Assembly (NCBI GenBank): GCA_037957365.1
Contig: JARHVA010000002.1
Location: 1,957,001-2,021,000, forward strand
DNA from: Torreya grandis
Lineage: Eukaryota > Streptophyta > Pinopsida > Cupressales > Taxaceae
DNA: 64,000 nucleotides
Direction of reading: 5' to 3'
Below the pieces are notes generated by a model. That model searched no databases, was not told the DNA's origin, and saw only the letters and a program-made list of their open reading frames with translations. The position numbers and the translations under genes were made by a program. This document shows, one piece after another, positions 33,410 to 45,580 of this stretch (positions are counted from its first letter, which is position 1; every line of letters starts with the position of its first letter).

Positions 33410-34479
33410 TGTAAACACTCAGTTTTGGCCACTTTCATGCCTAAATTGACATTCAATTCAATTTCTATAAAATCACATATTTTAAGCCTTGAAATCACCT
33501 GAATTGCCTAATTTCATCCATGTAATGGATTTAATTGGCCATAAACATGATGAGGCTAGCTTATTTGGTGTATTACCTTGTATGCATCACTAACCTAGTT
33601 TAGTTCTAACCCTAGTCAAATTATGACCTAGTAATTTGGCATTTTGGCCTATCAAGATATTAATTCATGAAATTTAAATCAATTTCCAAAAGCTAAAAAG
33701 CACTAAGCAAGCCTAATTATATTGCAAATCCTAATTGGCTTAATTAAAAATTCCAAATCAAATTAGTGAATTTCATTTACTAAAAAATGAATTTTTAGCC
33801 AAAAATGAATTCAAGGGTCAAATGAGATAATAAAGTGATTTATTATCTCATAAATATTAAAAAATATGACTCACACCTCAAAAATATCTAAAGTGAATTG
33901 TCATGCCACACAAATATCTAAAACTAAAGTGTCAAGATTTCATGAGAGCCTTAACCCTACCTAGAATTAGACAGACTTAACCTAGGTTAATTTAGACTCA
34001 ACCCAAGTTAAAATTTAACCTAACCTACCTAGGGTTAGATTCAGTTCTTTGAGTTATAAATACAATTGCCCACACTATTGTTTAACAATATTTTGTGTAA
34101 GGTTATTCTACTGGAATACCTTCTTGAAGCCTTTGATAATAGTGTTATAATGCCCAATTTATGCCAAGCTTCACACCAAGCCATAAGTGACTATTAGAGA
34201 CATGATACCACCATGAAAGAGCATTGTTAAAAGACTAAAATCATCATAGGCCAAGCGTGAACATTCTTATGCCAAAAATTAAGCATCATATGTGACAAAA
34301 GAGGTAAGAAAATTGTATTGTCTTCATCTCTATTTTATGCTCTTACTTATTGTGTTATGTTCCCCCTAGTTCTTAGGCAAGAGTTTTTAGTCTTAGTGAA
34401 TTTTTATGCTTGATGTTTTCTCATTTGGATTAACAAGAGAATAATCTACAAATTGTTTACTCTTCAAACTCTCAAGGTA
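33410..34479 (+). repeat. Probable 5' LTR of G2
   Basis: The right end is set by the primer site at 34485. The left end is uncertain; TGTAAACAC at 33410 is a candidate, because minus-strand protein-like reading stops near there. A good TATA box (ttataaataca) lies at 34054-34064. A 14-bp palindrome TTAACCTAGGTTAA is at about 33979-33992. Confidence 0.5.
34054..34064 (+). promoter_or_regulatory. TATA box of G2 LTR
   Basis: ttataaataca, about 420 bp before the LTR end, in the position expected for a U3/R border. Confidence 0.5.
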
Positions 34480-34484
34480 AAATA

Positions 34485-34503
34485 TGGCATGCCTAGTGGA
34501 ACC
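34485..34503 (+). other. Primer-binding site of G2
   Basis: TGGCATGCCTAGTGGAACC, the same type as in H and LARD-A with C-to-T and G-to-A changes. Confidence 0.7.
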
Positions 34504-37299
34504 AAGCATCCTGTATAGCCAAGGAGATTGATATGCTAGCTTTAGTTTTTCTAACGGATGTATTTAAATCATCAAATTTAGAGTTTTAGCTTTAGAATTT
34601 GTTTTTTTTATAAATTTTGTAGGGATAGATGGAAAATTTTCAAATTGACACTAATTACAGGGATCGGCCATGATCTCTGTGTAGAAAACAAAGCAAGGCA
34701 AGAACATGGCAAAATTTGATTTTTCTTGATTTTCCTTGCCTTCATTTTGTGTTTAATGATATTTTTGTTCTCTATGTAACATTTATTCTTGTAGAGATGT
34801 GAGAATTCTAAATTGTAACCTTGTTTATTAACCATTTTTCCTTTAAAATAGAGTTGTTTTTGCATGTTTACCGGAAACATCAATGATCTGACTGAATCAA
34901 TGTCAATTTCAGGAATCAACATTGATCTCTATGTGATTGGTGATGATTTTATCTAAGATAAAAATAGAAACCCAAGATCTCAAATTAAATTTTTGTTTAC
35001 TCACTTATTTTTGGGCTTCTAAGTAAGCAACCCTCTAACATTTTACAAGACCTAAGGTGAAGAGAGAAAAGTTTAAGCATTATTAAAAATCTCACATATG
35101 TTTTGTTTGGTATTTAAAATCCACTTAGATGTATTTGCCTTTTAGTTGTTTTTGAAGTTTTTACAAGTGCAAAAAGGCCAAGGGACCAAAATTTCAATCA
35201 AACTTTGAATTTGGTGCTATTAAAAGGAACATGCATCTTAGTTAAATATCATAACAGCTTTTTCACTTTATGTTTTTTTTCATTTATTAGCTAAATTTCA
35301 AAGTTCTTAGACTAGTTTCTTTGTTTGTGGAAAATTACAAGCTATCATGTGTATGCTCTCCCCCCATCGCCTTTAGGGAACTATGGTGACTAAAATCACT
35401 TATTTTATTGCCTTTGTTTATAAAGTGTGTCAGAAAGAATGTCGTGTCTGCTCCCCTCAAGCTTTGAGTGACCCAAAAATGACCTCTAAAGTCTTTTCTT
35501 TTTCATTTATTTCTTTTATACATTTGGATTGTGGGTAAGAGTTCATCACCTCCCCATGAGTTCTTTAGGGGTGTGTTAACCTGGGGCTTCATTTCCCAAC
35601 ATCATACCAACCCCATTCCATGGTGGCATATACAAATTGTCTAAACTAATGGATGGGATAGTGGTGATTGGTTAGCCTAACCATCCCAATAGGTACCCAA
35701 GCCATGTAGCAGCCAGATATCAGACTCTACTAAATAGTATATAGCTACATTCAATATGTAAAGGAATAGACCCCTGCATAGTAAGATAGGTAGTTTAAAT
35801 TTATTTAACATGATTATTCCCTTATTTTATCCACACTTGGGACCATTTAGTATATTCAAGATTTATATATTTTATTCAAAACCCTACTTACCATAGAATT
35901 TCTTGCCAAATGTTGAGTGATTCTCACTCTAAGTTTATGTCATGTATCATTGCTAAAGAGACAAATAGGGGCATAAAAACACTACCTACACTTGTACTTT
36001 AATTTTTTGATTAACACTTAATTCCTCACAAGCATTGGTATATCGATAGAAACTTTGGTTAAAGCTATGCACACCCATGTCAGTTCTAGATATAGGATGA
36101 GCCATTAGTGTTACTTCTATTTTTATTTGATTTACATGTGTGTTTTTTGATTAAAACTATTTGTTTGTGTTGTTCCTCAAAACAAGTCCAAAATAATCAC
36201 ATTATTTTTACACCCTTTAGCCTAATATGTGTTATTATATCTATCTATTTCATGCTTTTTGCCTTGGAGATTTATTCCAAAAACATTTGTGTGTCTCTTG
36301 CTTAAACAGGGCATTGTTACATTGCCCATTTTGTCTCAGACTTTTACCTTAGATATTCTAGTCCAAAACCATCTAACATGACATTTTTTTGAAGGATTAT
36401 TATTACACTACCAATATTATTCCAATCTTTTATCACTTTTGAAACCAAGTTCCAAAATATTTTTGTACTTATCTTGTTTCAAATGCATAGTTACACTACC
36501 CATTTTAGTCTAACTCCTTTGCTTTAAAACATTTGAGTCTTTTTGTATTAAATTTGAAACTCAACCTTTCAAATTGAAAATCCTAAACTAATTAGGTTCA
36601 CGTCAAAGCCTCATCTAATTTGGCCTTAGGTTGTTTGACTTTTGTGTTTGGATTGTGTTACTTGGGTTGATTTCTTGTTTGATTTAAAAGACCCCTTACC
36701 TAGACCTAGCGATTTTTTTTTGTTTTTTGCCTTGTTTATAGCATCTTTTTGAGCCAATTTGTTACCACATACTTTATTTGAAGTTTTTTGTGCCAAATTT
36801 TTAGTGTTTTGGTTTTTTTGTTCCAAAAGTTTTCTTAAATCAAACTTTGAGTCTTAAGTGAGACAATTATCAAGTGTCATCCGAGTCAATTACTTTAGTT
36901 TATTTTGATTTTGATTTATTGTTCATGTTTTGTGTTTTTGATTCTAGCCATATTTTTATCATGATTATAACCACCTTTGGGCAAATCCTTACTATCTTGT
37001 GATCCTAGTTCATAATTGTTCTACTTTGTTTAGACACTCTTGTTACTAATTATAACTACACATGGGCAAATCAGTACTATAGCCATAAATGAGTTTGAGC
37101 CTTTGTGTTACTTTTACTACTAATTATAACTACCTTTGAGAAAATCAATGTCATTTTAATAGACTAGTCTCACATTTTTTTATTATAACTTTGCCTAGTT
37201 TAGTTGTTTATCTCTTTGTGCCTCTTTTACAGAGCCAAAGGCCCTTTGTTTTTAGACCTTAGTTGTTTGTTACCTTTAGACCCATTGTTTATCACATGA
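34504..37299 (+). other. G2 leader, 2.8 kb, no gene recognised
   Basis: AT-rich. Ogre elements have an extra ORF here, but I see no convincing protein. The end (36960-37150) has three copies of a motif close to ATTATAACCACCTTTGGGCA, which returns in the 3' untranslated part (52900-53040, 63815-63990). Confidence 0.5.
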
Positions 37300-39023
37300 C
37301 CTATCCATGGATCTAAACATGGCTCATTACATAGTAGTAGCACTATATATAATCTTGGATACAGGAACATTGTGACCAATGACCCTTTTATTCAAGAGTC
37401 ACATGATGATGTTGCTTATGAGATGGATCCTTATCCATCTTATAAAATCTTTTAGGTTGAACAAAGGTATGACCCAATTCGCATAGTATTTGGTAACTTG
37501 CCTTCTTATATAGGCCAATAATCAGAGTAAATACAACAATACCTTTCTCAAATGATGCCTAACATTAAACAAAACCAACAAAAACATCCCTATTATGTTA
37601 TAATGCCAACACAAACTAGATATGATCCATACTTATTTGAAAATCATTTATTGGAAAGCAAAGATGAAGTGATAGTTAGAGTTATCAAAGTAGGGGCCAA
37701 GTTTCTGCCAGACTTCCCATAAGAAAGTCTAAGCAATTTGATTAGAACTCCTAGTAATACACTGTGAATTCAACCATTCAAATAGGCATATACTAGTTAT
37801 AGCCAATATTTGGTCCAAATTCCACATCAAAACCACAATACACTTGTAAAAGGAAAAGGTATCATGGATGATCAAATGGAACATGTACAAAAAACATACC
37901 AAACCTAGTTTGTAACCTGAATGCAAGGGTCATTTCTAATATACCACATATTTAGATAGATCCATCAATAGGGAAACAAATAGATGCCTCAAGTTATAGA
38001 AGTTAAAATATAGACCCCTTTAGCCAAATCATGTTGGTTGTTGATATGTATAATGTTCATATTTTGATAGAAGATAATGTTACTCAAACAGAAGACACCA
38101 CTCAAACTATTACAGATAACACACAAGTGCAATCCAATTTAAACCAAAGTGGGTCTAATTTATCACCAAGTAATAAACAATAGGTTTCTTTGAACAATGC
38201 CATGAGTGGATTGAAATAGTAGGGAATAAGTATGCCTATTTTCTAAAATAAAAAAAGCAACCTCCACTCCCCAACCAATTTCTTCCTCAAATATTCAAAA
38301 ATGAAAAATAATCCAACAACAAACAAACTTACCACTATAATAAGTGATAATGAATGTTTTGCCCAAATAAGCATAGACTAATATACCTTATCAATCTCAC
38401 ACATTTCCTAACCAACAACGTATTCCTATTGGTCATAAAGTGATAATTGGTCGACAAATGCCAAACCCCCAATAATTGCCAAACTACCAAGTGTCATTTA
38501 AATAACAATGGCCAAACCAATAACAAGTTCCACTCTAAAAAATACCAATCCAACAATAGGTTTTTATCCAATAATAAGGTTATTATGCACAATAGGAACC
38601 AAGTGATAGTAAATAATTATCTTTCACCCAATGGGTATTGCACATGCAACAAAGATCCAACTGCCAACACCTTAAACAATAGGGATATAGTTAGTAATGT
38701 GTTCCCTATATCTAATAAGGTTCAACAAGTAGGCATCAAGTTCCCACCCAAGCCCAATAATACCAACACATTTTGCAAAGCCAAATGCCATACCATAGCC
38801 AATATTCACTAACTAGGGTTATGTAGCCAACCCTAACCAGAATGTGCTTCAACAAAAACATATTTCATACCCACAGTATAATTCTAATGCACAAATATGC
38901 ATACCTAATCATCCATCCCTTTCAAATAGCATCCCACAATATACCTACCCCAATCAAAATAATCCACCTTTAGCCATGCAACCTCCACAAAAATAGGCCA
39001 CTCCTTTTCCTATCCCAAGAGTT
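37300..39023 (+). pseudogene. G2 gag, first part (Gln-rich region decayed to stops)
   Basis: The reading frame starting at 37309 gives SKHGSLHSSSTIYNLGYRN, NDPFIQESHDDVAYEMDPYP and PFIxxHLLESKDEVIV-like sequence, with TAG/TAA at likely Gln codons. A second frame, 38029-38220, reads MYNVHILIEDNVTQTEDTTQ. From 38440 to 39000 the frame is a run of Gln codons, many turned to TAA or TAG. The open frame seen at 38447-38812 is a shadow in another frame that is rich in Asn and Thr for this reason. The gag continues after the copia insertion: PFPIPRV joins TIDDRYN across it. Confidence 0.65.
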
Positions 39024-39491
39024 TATTAGTGTAGGTTTTTATTTTTCCCTATTATTTAATTAGAGAAATTATATTTGTGCATACATGGAGTTTTCCTACA
39101 TTTGTGGGATAGGCTACCTTATGTGGATATGTGTGTCATAGATGTGTCATAGGTGTCATAAGAATATCATAAGTAACTCCCTTGATGGGAGTTACTTATC
39201 TATTCTTAGCACCTTGTCACCACCTTTCATGGAGGAGTTACAGTCTATTTTTGGGGTGCCTTGACCACCTTTTATGGAGGACTTACTTACGTGCTCTCCT
39301 ATATGTATTCTTCATTTTGGCCATCTCATGTTAATTAGATATTGGGTTTTCTCCTATTTTTTCTTGTGCAATTTATCTTCTTGTATAATTTCAAATTGAT
39401 TTAACATCTATGTGATGTGCACCTGGTTCATCTCATGTGATCACGTCTCCATTGCATTCGCATTATCCAGATTCTAGCAACAACTCTGATA
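39024..39491 (+). repeat. 5' LTR of copia element (468 bp)
   Basis: Starts TATTAG and ends CTGATA. These are imperfect inverted ends; original TGTTAG/CTGACA is likely from G-to-A and C-to-T change. Contains an inverted repeat at about 39172-39198 (agtaactccc / gggagttact). Confidence 0.9.
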
Positions 39492-39504
39492 TGGTATTAG
39501 AGCC
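39492..39504 (+). other. Primer-binding site of copia element
   Basis: TGGTATTAGAGCC directly after the LTR; standard TGGTATCAGAGCC with one C-to-T change. Confidence 0.9.
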
Positions 39505-39777
39505 ACCCCGGTAATCATGTGTCTGGTTATGCTATTAGTTTATTATGAAATTCTTACTTTGCTTTCTTAGTAATTTTTTTTAACTCGGTTGCATTTGAGA
39601 GTTTTGGTAGAGTTTCTCGAAAAGTCATGCAAATCCATACGGAAATCTGCTAAAGAAATTACTTCTGTTGAGTTTCTTTCAGATCTCCCTTTAGATATCT
39701 GAGTTAAAATTTGTCAAGACATCATGTATAGATCTGTTGTGGCTACAGCAAGGTAATTTGTAGAAATATCAGTAGTT

Positions 39778-39903
39778 TGGTGTCCATTTCCAGCAGCCTG
39801 GCATCCTTTTCCAGCAACTTGGCGTCCATTTCCAGCAACTTGGCATCCTTTTCCAGCAGCTTGGCATCCATTTACAGCAACCTGGGGTCCTTTTCTAGTA
39901 TCT
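39778..39903 (+). repeat. 21-bp tandem repeat, six copies, in copia leader
   Basis: Unit like tggcatccttttccagcaact. Copies starting at 39778, 39799, 39820, 39841, 39862 and 39883 alternate between tccattt and tcctttt, giving three 42-bp pairs. The last copy is more decayed, and a partial seventh follows at 39904. Confidence 0.92.
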
Positions 39904-40701
39904 TGGTGTCTTTTTTTCTTGCATAAACTTTGTCTCTTCCCTACAGTGCATTGAGATTTGTCAGGTCTGCAAATTCAATATCTTTTTTTTGCCCAGCAAA
40001 ATCAGAACTATGCCTTTTTTTTGTGAGAGGATTCTGCCAACCTATTTTTTTTAAATGACGCCCCATTGGTGGGCCCACCCTCTCTCCCTATTTTATTGGT
40101 AAATTTTATTTTGATAATTATTCTGATCTTAAATCAGTCATTTGATTTTTGAATTAAATTCAAATTGGAAATTAACATTAAAAAAAAGCAATGTAAAGGT
40201 TTTCAAAACTTGTATCTTCGACCTACGAAGACGAAGGGTGAGGCTCGGGTTGGCAGAAGGCCAATTCCCCCTCACAAAGACCTCCTTTGGATTCCTCTCT
40301 CCATTCTAAATCCAATGAGTGGTTGGAATGCCATTTTCTCTCTCAAAATAGGCATTTTTTTAATGTTTTAGTGCTATTTTTTGCAAAAACACTAGTTTAT
40401 GAGAAATTAAACCTTTAATATCTTGCAAATAGTAGCTCAAATTTGGGTGAAATTTTTTGCAAAAGTGTTTGTAATTAAATTATCTATAGTGTAGGCTTGT
40501 TATTTTTCAAAAATACACTAGTTTATAAAGTGCCTAAAATTTGGGTCTCTCGAGACGCATTTTCGGCTGAGTCCGGCGTCTTGTTTGCTTAAAGTCTTGT
40601 ACTAATTACTCTAAGACGCATTCTCAGCCGAGCCCAACATATTTTGAGAATGCAATTGCATATTTAAGGGGGTTCAAAATTTTGGGGGGGTGTGATTGCT
40701 T

Positions 40702-40801
40702 TTCACAACTTGCAAATCTTTGCTTTCATTCTCCTTTCTGCATAATTTCACAACTTGTAAATCTTTGCTTTCATTCTCCTTTTTGCATAATTTCACAACT
40801 T
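40702..40801 (+). repeat. 45-bp tandem repeat, 2.2 copies
   Basis: Unit starts ttcacaacttgcaaatcttt; repeats begin at 40702, 40747 and 40792 with one or two differences. It lies about 80 bp before gag and so may affect the translation leader. Confidence 0.9.
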
Positions 40802-40869
40802 ACAATCAACACAAATTCACCTAAATTAAGATTAAAATAGATTCTTTTTAACTTAAATCCATAACACCC

Positions 40870-41815
40870 TTCAACTATCATGAATGGAAGGTTAAAATGT
40901 CAATCATTCTTAGAAGCAAAGGGTTGTATAGGATCACCATGGGTATTGAAGTCGAATCCAGCACTGATGCTAAAAATGTCAAGTGGTACAATTTTAGTGA
41001 TGAAGCCTATGGATTACTGAGCTTGTCTATGTCTCCAAAACTTCTCTTCCATTTAGAAACCTCCAAGACTCCCAAAGACATATGGGATACCTTAGAACTC
41101 TTATTTGGGAAGCTTGATGAGATGAGAGGTCATGAGCTTGAAAATGAACTCATAAGTCTAAGTCTTAGCAACTTTGACATCCTACAGGACTTATTCACTA
41201 ATTTTAAGGCCCTTATATTACAATTAAAATAATGTGGGATAGAGAATAAAAATGATCAACTCATCCTTTCTATTCTCGCAAAGTTAGGTCCAAGCTATTC
41301 AGTCTTTGTCTCCACTTTCCATGCCACAAAAAGTGCCCTTGGCACTACATGAAAAATGCCTTCTTTGGATTCATTCATTGTCGACTTGACTAGGGAGAAA
41401 GATAAGCTAATTCAAATGGTCATAATGAAGTCTACTCAACCCCAAGCTTTGATAGCTGGAAATGGTAAGGACAAGACTTCAACAAAGGAGAAGAAGAAAA
41501 AGAACAAGGACTAGGAGAAGAAGAAAGAAAACAACAATCTTGCCAAAAACAACACTGATTCTTCCTCCTCCAATACTAAACCTAAGAATGAGAAGGTTAA
41601 GTGTGCCTATTTTAAAAAGACAAGGCATGATGAACACAAATGCATGAAGAAACAAATAGATCACCTAACTCATCTTCTAGAGAAGCACAACATAGGTGTT
41701 CCTGAGTCCATCAAGTAGAATTCATCTACCCAAGATTCTACCAAGGCAAAAGGCAAGGGTAAGGAAAAAGAAAAGGGCAAGGCCCTTGTAGCTACTATAA
41801 CTTCTACAACATCAT
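40870..41815 (+). pseudogene. Copia gag
   Basis: Begins HEWKVKMSIILRSKGLYRI, the standard start (W-K near the N-terminus). It continues through the open piece 40897-41232 (LLFHLETSKTPKDIWDTLEL, HELENELISLSL), a TAA, then ILAKLGPSYSVFVSTFHATK, a Lys-rich stretch and a zinc knuckle CAYFKKTRHDEHKC. In the knuckle the second Cys is Phe. Stops are a few, all at likely Gln or Arg positions. Gag forms the particle in the family. Confidence 0.85.
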
Positions 41816-43370
41816 GGGTCATTGACTCAGGTGCTTCTCACCACATGGGCTCTTCACTAGTTGAGTTTTCATCTTTAGAGCCTTGTAGCATGACTTCAAT
41901 TAGTTTGGGTGATGACACATCAATTTTTGTTGCAGGGAGAGGGTCAATTGAAATGGATGGAGAAACATTCAATAATGTTCTAAGTGTTCCTTCTCTTTCA
42001 ACTAATCTCCTATCAGTGTACCAAATCACTCACATTGGTCGAGGCATGAGAGTTGAGTTTTCACCAGATTCAGTGGCTATTAGGGAGTTGCATAGTGATA
42101 CTACAATGGTAGTGGGTAGGGCAGATCACCAAGCTAGGTTATACACCTTCTCACATTTTGCACCTGATTCTTCTCCAATAGCATTGCTGACTCAGTGAGC
42201 TGGAGTTAGCAAATTATGGCATGAGCGGTTTGGCAACCTTAACTACCGCTACCTTGAGCAACTTTGCAAACATGACATGGTCATTGGCTTGCCTCATGTC
42301 CAATTCTCAAAAGGACTTTGCGAGGGGTGCTCCTGTGGGAAGCATCTTGAAGCAAAATTTGACAAAGGCAAAGCTTGGAGGGCTTCACAACCTTTGGAGT
42401 TAGTCCACAGTGATGTATCTGGACCCTTTCCAAACCATCTTTCACAAGGGCCAAGTACATCCTCACTTTCATTGATGATTTCTCTAGGTACACTTGGATA
42501 TATTTTCTCAAACAAAAGTCTGAAGTGTCTGAAAATTTTCTAGACTTTAAGGCTCTTGTTGAGAAACAAATTGAGAAATCTATCAAGATTCTTTGAACTG
42601 ATAATGGAGGGAACTATGTCAGCAACAGGTTTGAGCAGTTTTGCACCATAGAGGGGATTGATTTGCAGTGCATAGTCACTTACAATCCTTCACAGAATGG
42701 GGTTGAAAAATGCAAAAATAGGTTCTTGAAAGAGATGGGTAGTTTTATGATTCACTCTAAATCCTTAGCACCATAGTACTGGGCTAAAGCCATCAATTGT
42801 GCTTGCTACATTCAAAATAGGGTTCCTCACAAAGATTTGAAAGGGATAACACCCTTTGAAGCTTGGCATAAAAGGAAACCTTATGTTGAGCACCTTAAGT
42901 TTTTTGGATCCCTAGCCATGGCCCACATTATGAAGAAGAAATGCAAAGCTATGGAATGTTAGTCTAAGCCTTGCATCTTTGTAGGATATCCATATGGTAT
43001 TAAGGGGTATCGCCTTCTAGATCCAGTCACTCATGAGTTGTTCATCAAGAGAAGTGTCCATTTTTAGGAGAGTCCTAGAGACTCACCACTTGCCACTTCT
43101 TCTCCCTCATCAGATCTACTTCTTCATGATGATTTCTCATCAAATTCAGATCAGCCACAGTAAGTTCTTGAGCCAGAGACATCTTCTTCTTCTTCCAGTT
43201 CAGACAATGAGGATAGTGATGCAAAGTCATCCACCTCTAGTCAGTTAGAGGATGAGGAGTTAGCAATAGACTCACCTACTTCTGGGCCACTTTAGGCTAG
43301 ACAGACACTTGAGAGTGCTGGCACTTGGGCAGGAGATCCCATAAATGACATACATACTAGGGGGGATTTT
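41816..43370 (+). pseudogene. Copia protease and integrase
   Basis: Protease active site WVIDSGASHHMGSS at about 41816-41858, then LSVPSLSTNLLSVYQITH. The integrase His/Cys part reads KLWHERFGNLNYRYLEQL and CEGCSCGKH. The core reads LVHSDVSGPFPN (first Asp) and, in a shifted frame after about 42440, ILTFIDDFSRYTWIYFLKQK, TDNGGNYVSNRFEQF (second Asp) and YNPSQNGVEKCKNR (Glu). The arginine before TDNGG is TGA, from CGA by C-to-T. The tail has FFGSLAMAHIM and IFVGYPYGIKGYRLLDP. One frameshift and about six stops. Confidence 0.85.
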
Positions 43371-44940
43371 TAGAGAGATCCACATGCCTTCTTTGCTTCA
43401 GTTTTAGATCTACAAACTTTTTGAGAGGCATCGGGGTTACTTGAGTGGGATAGTGCTATGGAGGAAGAATATTCTTCCTTAATCAAAAATCACACTTGGG
43501 ATTTGACTTCACTTCCTAAGGGAAGAAAGATGGTTCGATGTAGGTGAATATATCAGACCAAGTTTGTAGTAGATGGGTCGATTGATAAGTACAAGGTGTA
43601 ATTGGTCACCAAGGGTTTCTCATAGGTGGCATTGACTACTCAGAGACCTTTACACCTATTACAAAGATGACTTCTATCTAACTCACCTTAGCTATTGCCA
43701 TAGCACATAGTTGGGATGTGCAGTAGATGGATGTGAAGAGTGCCTTTCTTCATAGAGACCTAGAGGAGGAGATCTACATGGAGCAGCTGCCAAGATTTTT
43801 TCAGGATTCTTCCTTAGTATTTAGACTTAGGAAATATATCTATGGCCTCAAACAGGCCCCTCGAGCTTGGTATGCCAAGATGGATTCCTTCCTTCTCATA
43901 GTGGGCTTCACTAGGTGCCATTTTGACCCTAATGTCTACTTCTTATGGCAGGATGATTCGCTCTTGATTTTGGTTCTATATGTTGATGACCTTTTGATCA
44001 TCAGGAGTTCTTCATCAGCTATTATACTGGTGAAGGCATCTCTCTAAGATATATTTGACATGACAGACTTGGGTTTATTACACTACTTCCTTGTCATTGA
44101 GATCTCATAGTCAGATTTAGGGATTTCTCTTACACAACCTAAGTACGCTCTTGACTTATTGGCTCAATTTCGCATGGCTAATTGCAAGCCATCTCCAACT
44201 CCCTTTCTATTAAGAGTCAAGCTTGAGGCTAATTTTTCTTCACCATTGGTTGATGCCACTTGGTATCAACAACTTGTTGGTAGTCTCATCTACTTTATAT
44301 CATATATAGTGGGACTTATCTCTAGATTTATGCATGAACCTCATGAGCTGCATTGGAAAGCAGCTAAGAGGATCTTGCATTACATACAGGGTTCACATAG
44401 ATATGGGATTCATTACAGATTTGGTATAGAGGTTGACTTGGTTGGATATATAGATTTAGACTAGGCTAGTGATTCACAGACTCACAAGTCCACTTCTGGT
44501 TACAGATTCTCTCTAGGTTCTAGTCTTATCAGTTGGTCTAACAAGAAGCAAAATGTTATTGCTATATCATCCATAGAGGTAGAGTACAAGGGAGTTATTA
44601 ATGCATCTACTAAGGCTATTTGGATTTAGGGGATACTTTTTGAGTTTGGCATTCTTATCAGGTATCCCACCATCATTTATTGTGACAACCAGAGTACCAT
44701 TTAGATTTGCAAGAATCTAGTTTAGCACCAGCGAAGCAAGCACATAGAGATTCACATGCATTTCATTTGGGAGCTTATTCATAGTCAAGTCATTGACTTG
44801 ATATTTTGCCAATCTTCAGAGCAAGTTGTAGATATCTTCACCAAACCTTTCATCAAGAGCAAGTTCATTCATCTACAAGCTCTTCTTGGGGTACGATCTA
44901 CATCTGTAGTAGCATCATCTTCAAGGGGGGCCTTCTAGCC
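43371..44940 (+). pseudogene. Copia reverse transcriptase and RNase H
   Basis: RT starts near 43450 (EWDSAMEEEYSSLIKNHTWD, LPKGRKMVRCR). There is a short frameshifted part at 43620-43720. The rest reads MDVKSAFLHRDLEEEIYMEQ, IYGLKQAPRAWYAKMDSFLL and LYVDDLLI (YVDD at 43979-43990). The connection ends with VDATWYQQLVGSLIYF. RNase H at 44460-44900 has SDSQTHKSTSGYRFSLGSSL, WSNKKQNVIAISSIEVEYKG and SKHIEIH. Stops are at Gln, Arg or Trp positions (TAG, TAA, TGA). All main motifs are in order. Confidence 0.88.
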
Positions 44941-45092
44941 TCTTCATTTCTTTTATGTCTCTCTTTTGGGGGGGGAGTTTTTTCCTATGGGTTTTCTCCT
45001 TTTATCTATCTTATGAGAGATTGCATTTGTACATGGGTACCTCGTCAGTCCTAGTTGCCAGGACCCATTTTATATTTCCACACTGCCCACCT

Positions 45093-45112
45093 AAGCTGCG
45101 CGTATGGGGGGG
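45093..45112 (+). other. Polypurine tract of copia element
   Basis: gcgtatggggggg directly before the 3' LTR start TATTAG. Confidence 0.7.
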
Positions 45113-45580
45113 TATTAGTGTAGGTTTTTATTTTTCCCTATTGTTTAATTAAGGAAATTATATTTGTGCATACATGGAGTTTTTTTAAATTTGTAAGATA
45201 GGCTAGCTTATGTGGAGATGTGTGTCATAGATGTGTCATAGGTGTCATAATAATGTCATAAGTAACTCCCTTGATGGGAGTTACTTCTCTATTCTTAGCA
45301 CTTTGTCACCACCTTTCATGGAGGATTTATAGTCTATTCTTGGGGTGCTTTGACCACCTTTTATGGAGGAGTTGCTTACGTGCTCTCCTATATGTATTCT
45401 TCATTTTGGCCATCTCATGTTAATCAGATATTGGGTTTTCTCCTATTTTATCTTGTGCAATTTATCTTCTTGTATAATTTCAAATTACTTTAGCATCTAT
45501 GTGGTGTGCACTTGGTTCATCTCATGTGATCACATCTCCATTGCATTCACATTATCTGGATTCTGGCAACAACTCTGATA
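45113..45580 (+). repeat. 3' LTR of copia element (468 bp)
   Basis: Same length as the 5' LTR with no net gaps; about 32 substitutions counted by eye, mostly transitions. Confidence 0.9.

Larger units (their letters stand above)
39024..45580 (+). mobile_element. Ty1/copia retrotransposon, both LTRs, inserted in G2 gag
   Basis: Two 468-bp LTRs differ at about 30 positions by eye (about 93% identity). Between them are a tRNA-Met-type primer site, a leader with tandem repeats, gag, protease, integrase, reverse transcriptase and RNase H in copia order. The flanking short repeat agtt (39020-39023 and 45580-45583) is a weak target duplication. About 6.5 kb in all. Confidence 0.92.

Noticed and set aside
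38447..38812. Asn/Thr-rich open frame
   Set aside because: Shadow of a Gln-rich gag segment in another frame whose Gln codons became stops.
41479..41664. Minus-strand Leu/Phe-rich open frame
   Set aside because: Antisense of the Lys-rich part of copia gag.
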